Source: Gammaproteobacteria bacterium
Lineage (GTDB): Bacteria > Pseudomonadota > Gammaproteobacteria > Pseudomonadales > Pseudohongiellaceae
Length of the DNA: 6,542 bases
Assembly: GCA_002691885.1 (NCBI GenBank)
Contig: NZJB01000095.1
Span: forward strand, 1-6,542
Direction: 5' to 3'
Part shown: positions 6,204-6,542 of the stretch, one piece after another
Layout of the letters: each line of letters begins with the position of its first letter
How positions within the stretch are numbered: position 1 is the stretch's first letter
Program-made: the position numbers and the translations under genes
Notes under the pieces: generated by a model
Database searches by the model: none
Seen by the model: only the letters and a program-made list of their open reading frames with translations
Told to the model about the DNA's origin: nothing

Positions 6204-6252
6204 GGGCAGAAACTCATAAACCTTGCGGGGCTATACAGGCAGAATTTTGCTC

Positions 6253-6542
6253 ATGAACAGTGCTGAAAACCATATCACCGATGTCGCGGAATACATGCAG
6301 GCCGTGGGGGAGCGAGCCAGAACTGCATCCCGATTGATCAATCGGGCGAGCACGGCACAGAAAAATTCGGCCTTGCTGGCCATTGCAGACTCTCTGGATG
6401 TCAGGCGCGACCAATTGATCTTGGCGAACCAGGAAGATCTGGAAGCGGGCAGAGAAAAAAAACTGGGCGTAGCCTTAATGGACCGGCTGGAGCTTACGTC
6501 GGAGAGAATAGATGCGATGATCGATGGCCTGCGTCAGGTTGC
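6253..6542 (+). CDS. proA: Glutamate-5-semialdehyde dehydrogenase (gamma-glutamyl phosphate reductase), N-terminal part
   Basis: ProA reduces gamma-glutamyl phosphate to glutamate-5-semialdehyde with NADPH, the second step of proline synthesis in the cytoplasm. The window contains 96 complete codons before its edge cuts the gene. Matching family segments are YMQAVGERARTASR (14-27), ASTAQKNSALLAIAD (32-46), LILANQEDLEAGR (55-67), LMDRLELTSERIDAM (75-89) and DGLRQV (91-96). This is the helical N-terminus of the aldehyde dehydrogenase-like fold, and the catalytic Cys lies beyond the window. The ATG at 6253 has only a weak, distant purine stretch before it. A second ATG at codon 15 exists, but the residues before it (VAEYM) align with the known N-terminus of Pseudomonas-type ProA, so the first is preferred. 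It is divergent from the NhaC-type gene, with a 163-bp gap. Confidence 0.93.
   Translation, partial: MNSAENHITDVAEYMQAVGERARTASRLINRASTAQKNSALLAIADSLDVRRDQLILANQEDLEAGREKKLGVALMDRLELTSERIDAMIDGLRQV

Larger units (their letters stand above)
6136..6242. repeat. Three CAGGCAG heptamers in the nhaC-proA divergent region
   Basis: CAGGCAG occurs at 6184-6190 and 6236-6242 in direct orientation and as its complement CTGCCTG at 6136-6142. The copies are 48 and 52 bp apart. The outer two extend to an 8-bp inverted match (CTGCCTGT / ACAGGCAG). They lie between two divergent genes and flank the transporter -10, so operator function is possible, but the motif is short and could be chance. Confidence 0.3.

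Noticed and set aside
5999..6414. Two overlapping minus-strand open frames of 66-72 codons around the nhaC-proA gap
   Set aside because: They run across the transporter start, the promoter region and the antisense of proA, and show no recognisable protein features.
1335..6542. The window as a defence or other multi-gene novel system
   Set aside because: The recognised genes are standard metabolic, transport and repair families in separate transcription units, with no mobile-element or defence markers.

Overview
This 6.5-kb window looks like ordinary chromosomal DNA from a gammaproteobacterium, probably a marine or Pseudomonas-related lineage. That placement is inferred from the protein motifs (SerC with the PLP lysine at residue 198, a Pseudomonas-like DinB N-terminus, the ACT-containing short SerA, a Pseudomonas-like ProA N-terminus) and from moderate GC. 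No phage, transposase, CRISPR array, tRNA or rRNA is visible.

Layout, left to right. (1) On the minus strand, reading leftwards: serA (2516 to 1335), serC (1309 to 221) and the first 52 codons of dinB (156 to the window edge). serA and serC are 25 bp apart and form a serine-biosynthesis operon covering the first two steps from 3-phosphoglycerate; serB is not in the window. dinB may be a third cistron or have its own promoter. (2) A 358-bp divergent intergenic region (2517-2874) holds a near-perfect 15-bp direct repeat overlapping the putative serA -35, a TATGAT -10 candidate, and a possible 27-codon leader ORF whose end overlaps the next start. (3) On the plus strand, an MBL-fold hydrolase of the LACTB2 type (2875-3714) is followed by an overlapping GIY-YIG (YhbQ/UPF0213-type) nuclease-domain protein (3696-4052, or starting at TTG 3711). 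(4) A decayed VOC (glyoxalase/dioxygenase superfamily) gene spans about 4182-4583. It lies in one frame but carries two internal stops, no usable start and a replaced metal ligand. (5) A convergent minus-strand NhaC-type Na+/H+ antiporter (6089 to 4593) is followed by a 163-bp divergent promoter region. (6) The 5' part of proA (6253 to the window edge) encodes the second enzyme of proline synthesis.

The genes form separate units: serine synthesis, a possible two-nuclease operon, a sodium/proton transporter and proline synthesis. I see no convincing undescribed multi-gene system. The items most worth a second look are the in-frame VOC pseudogene, the overlapping MBL/GIY-YIG pair with its possible leader ORF, the repeat in the serA upstream region, and a 17-bp element shared by the MBL upstream region and the VOC pseudogene upstream region.
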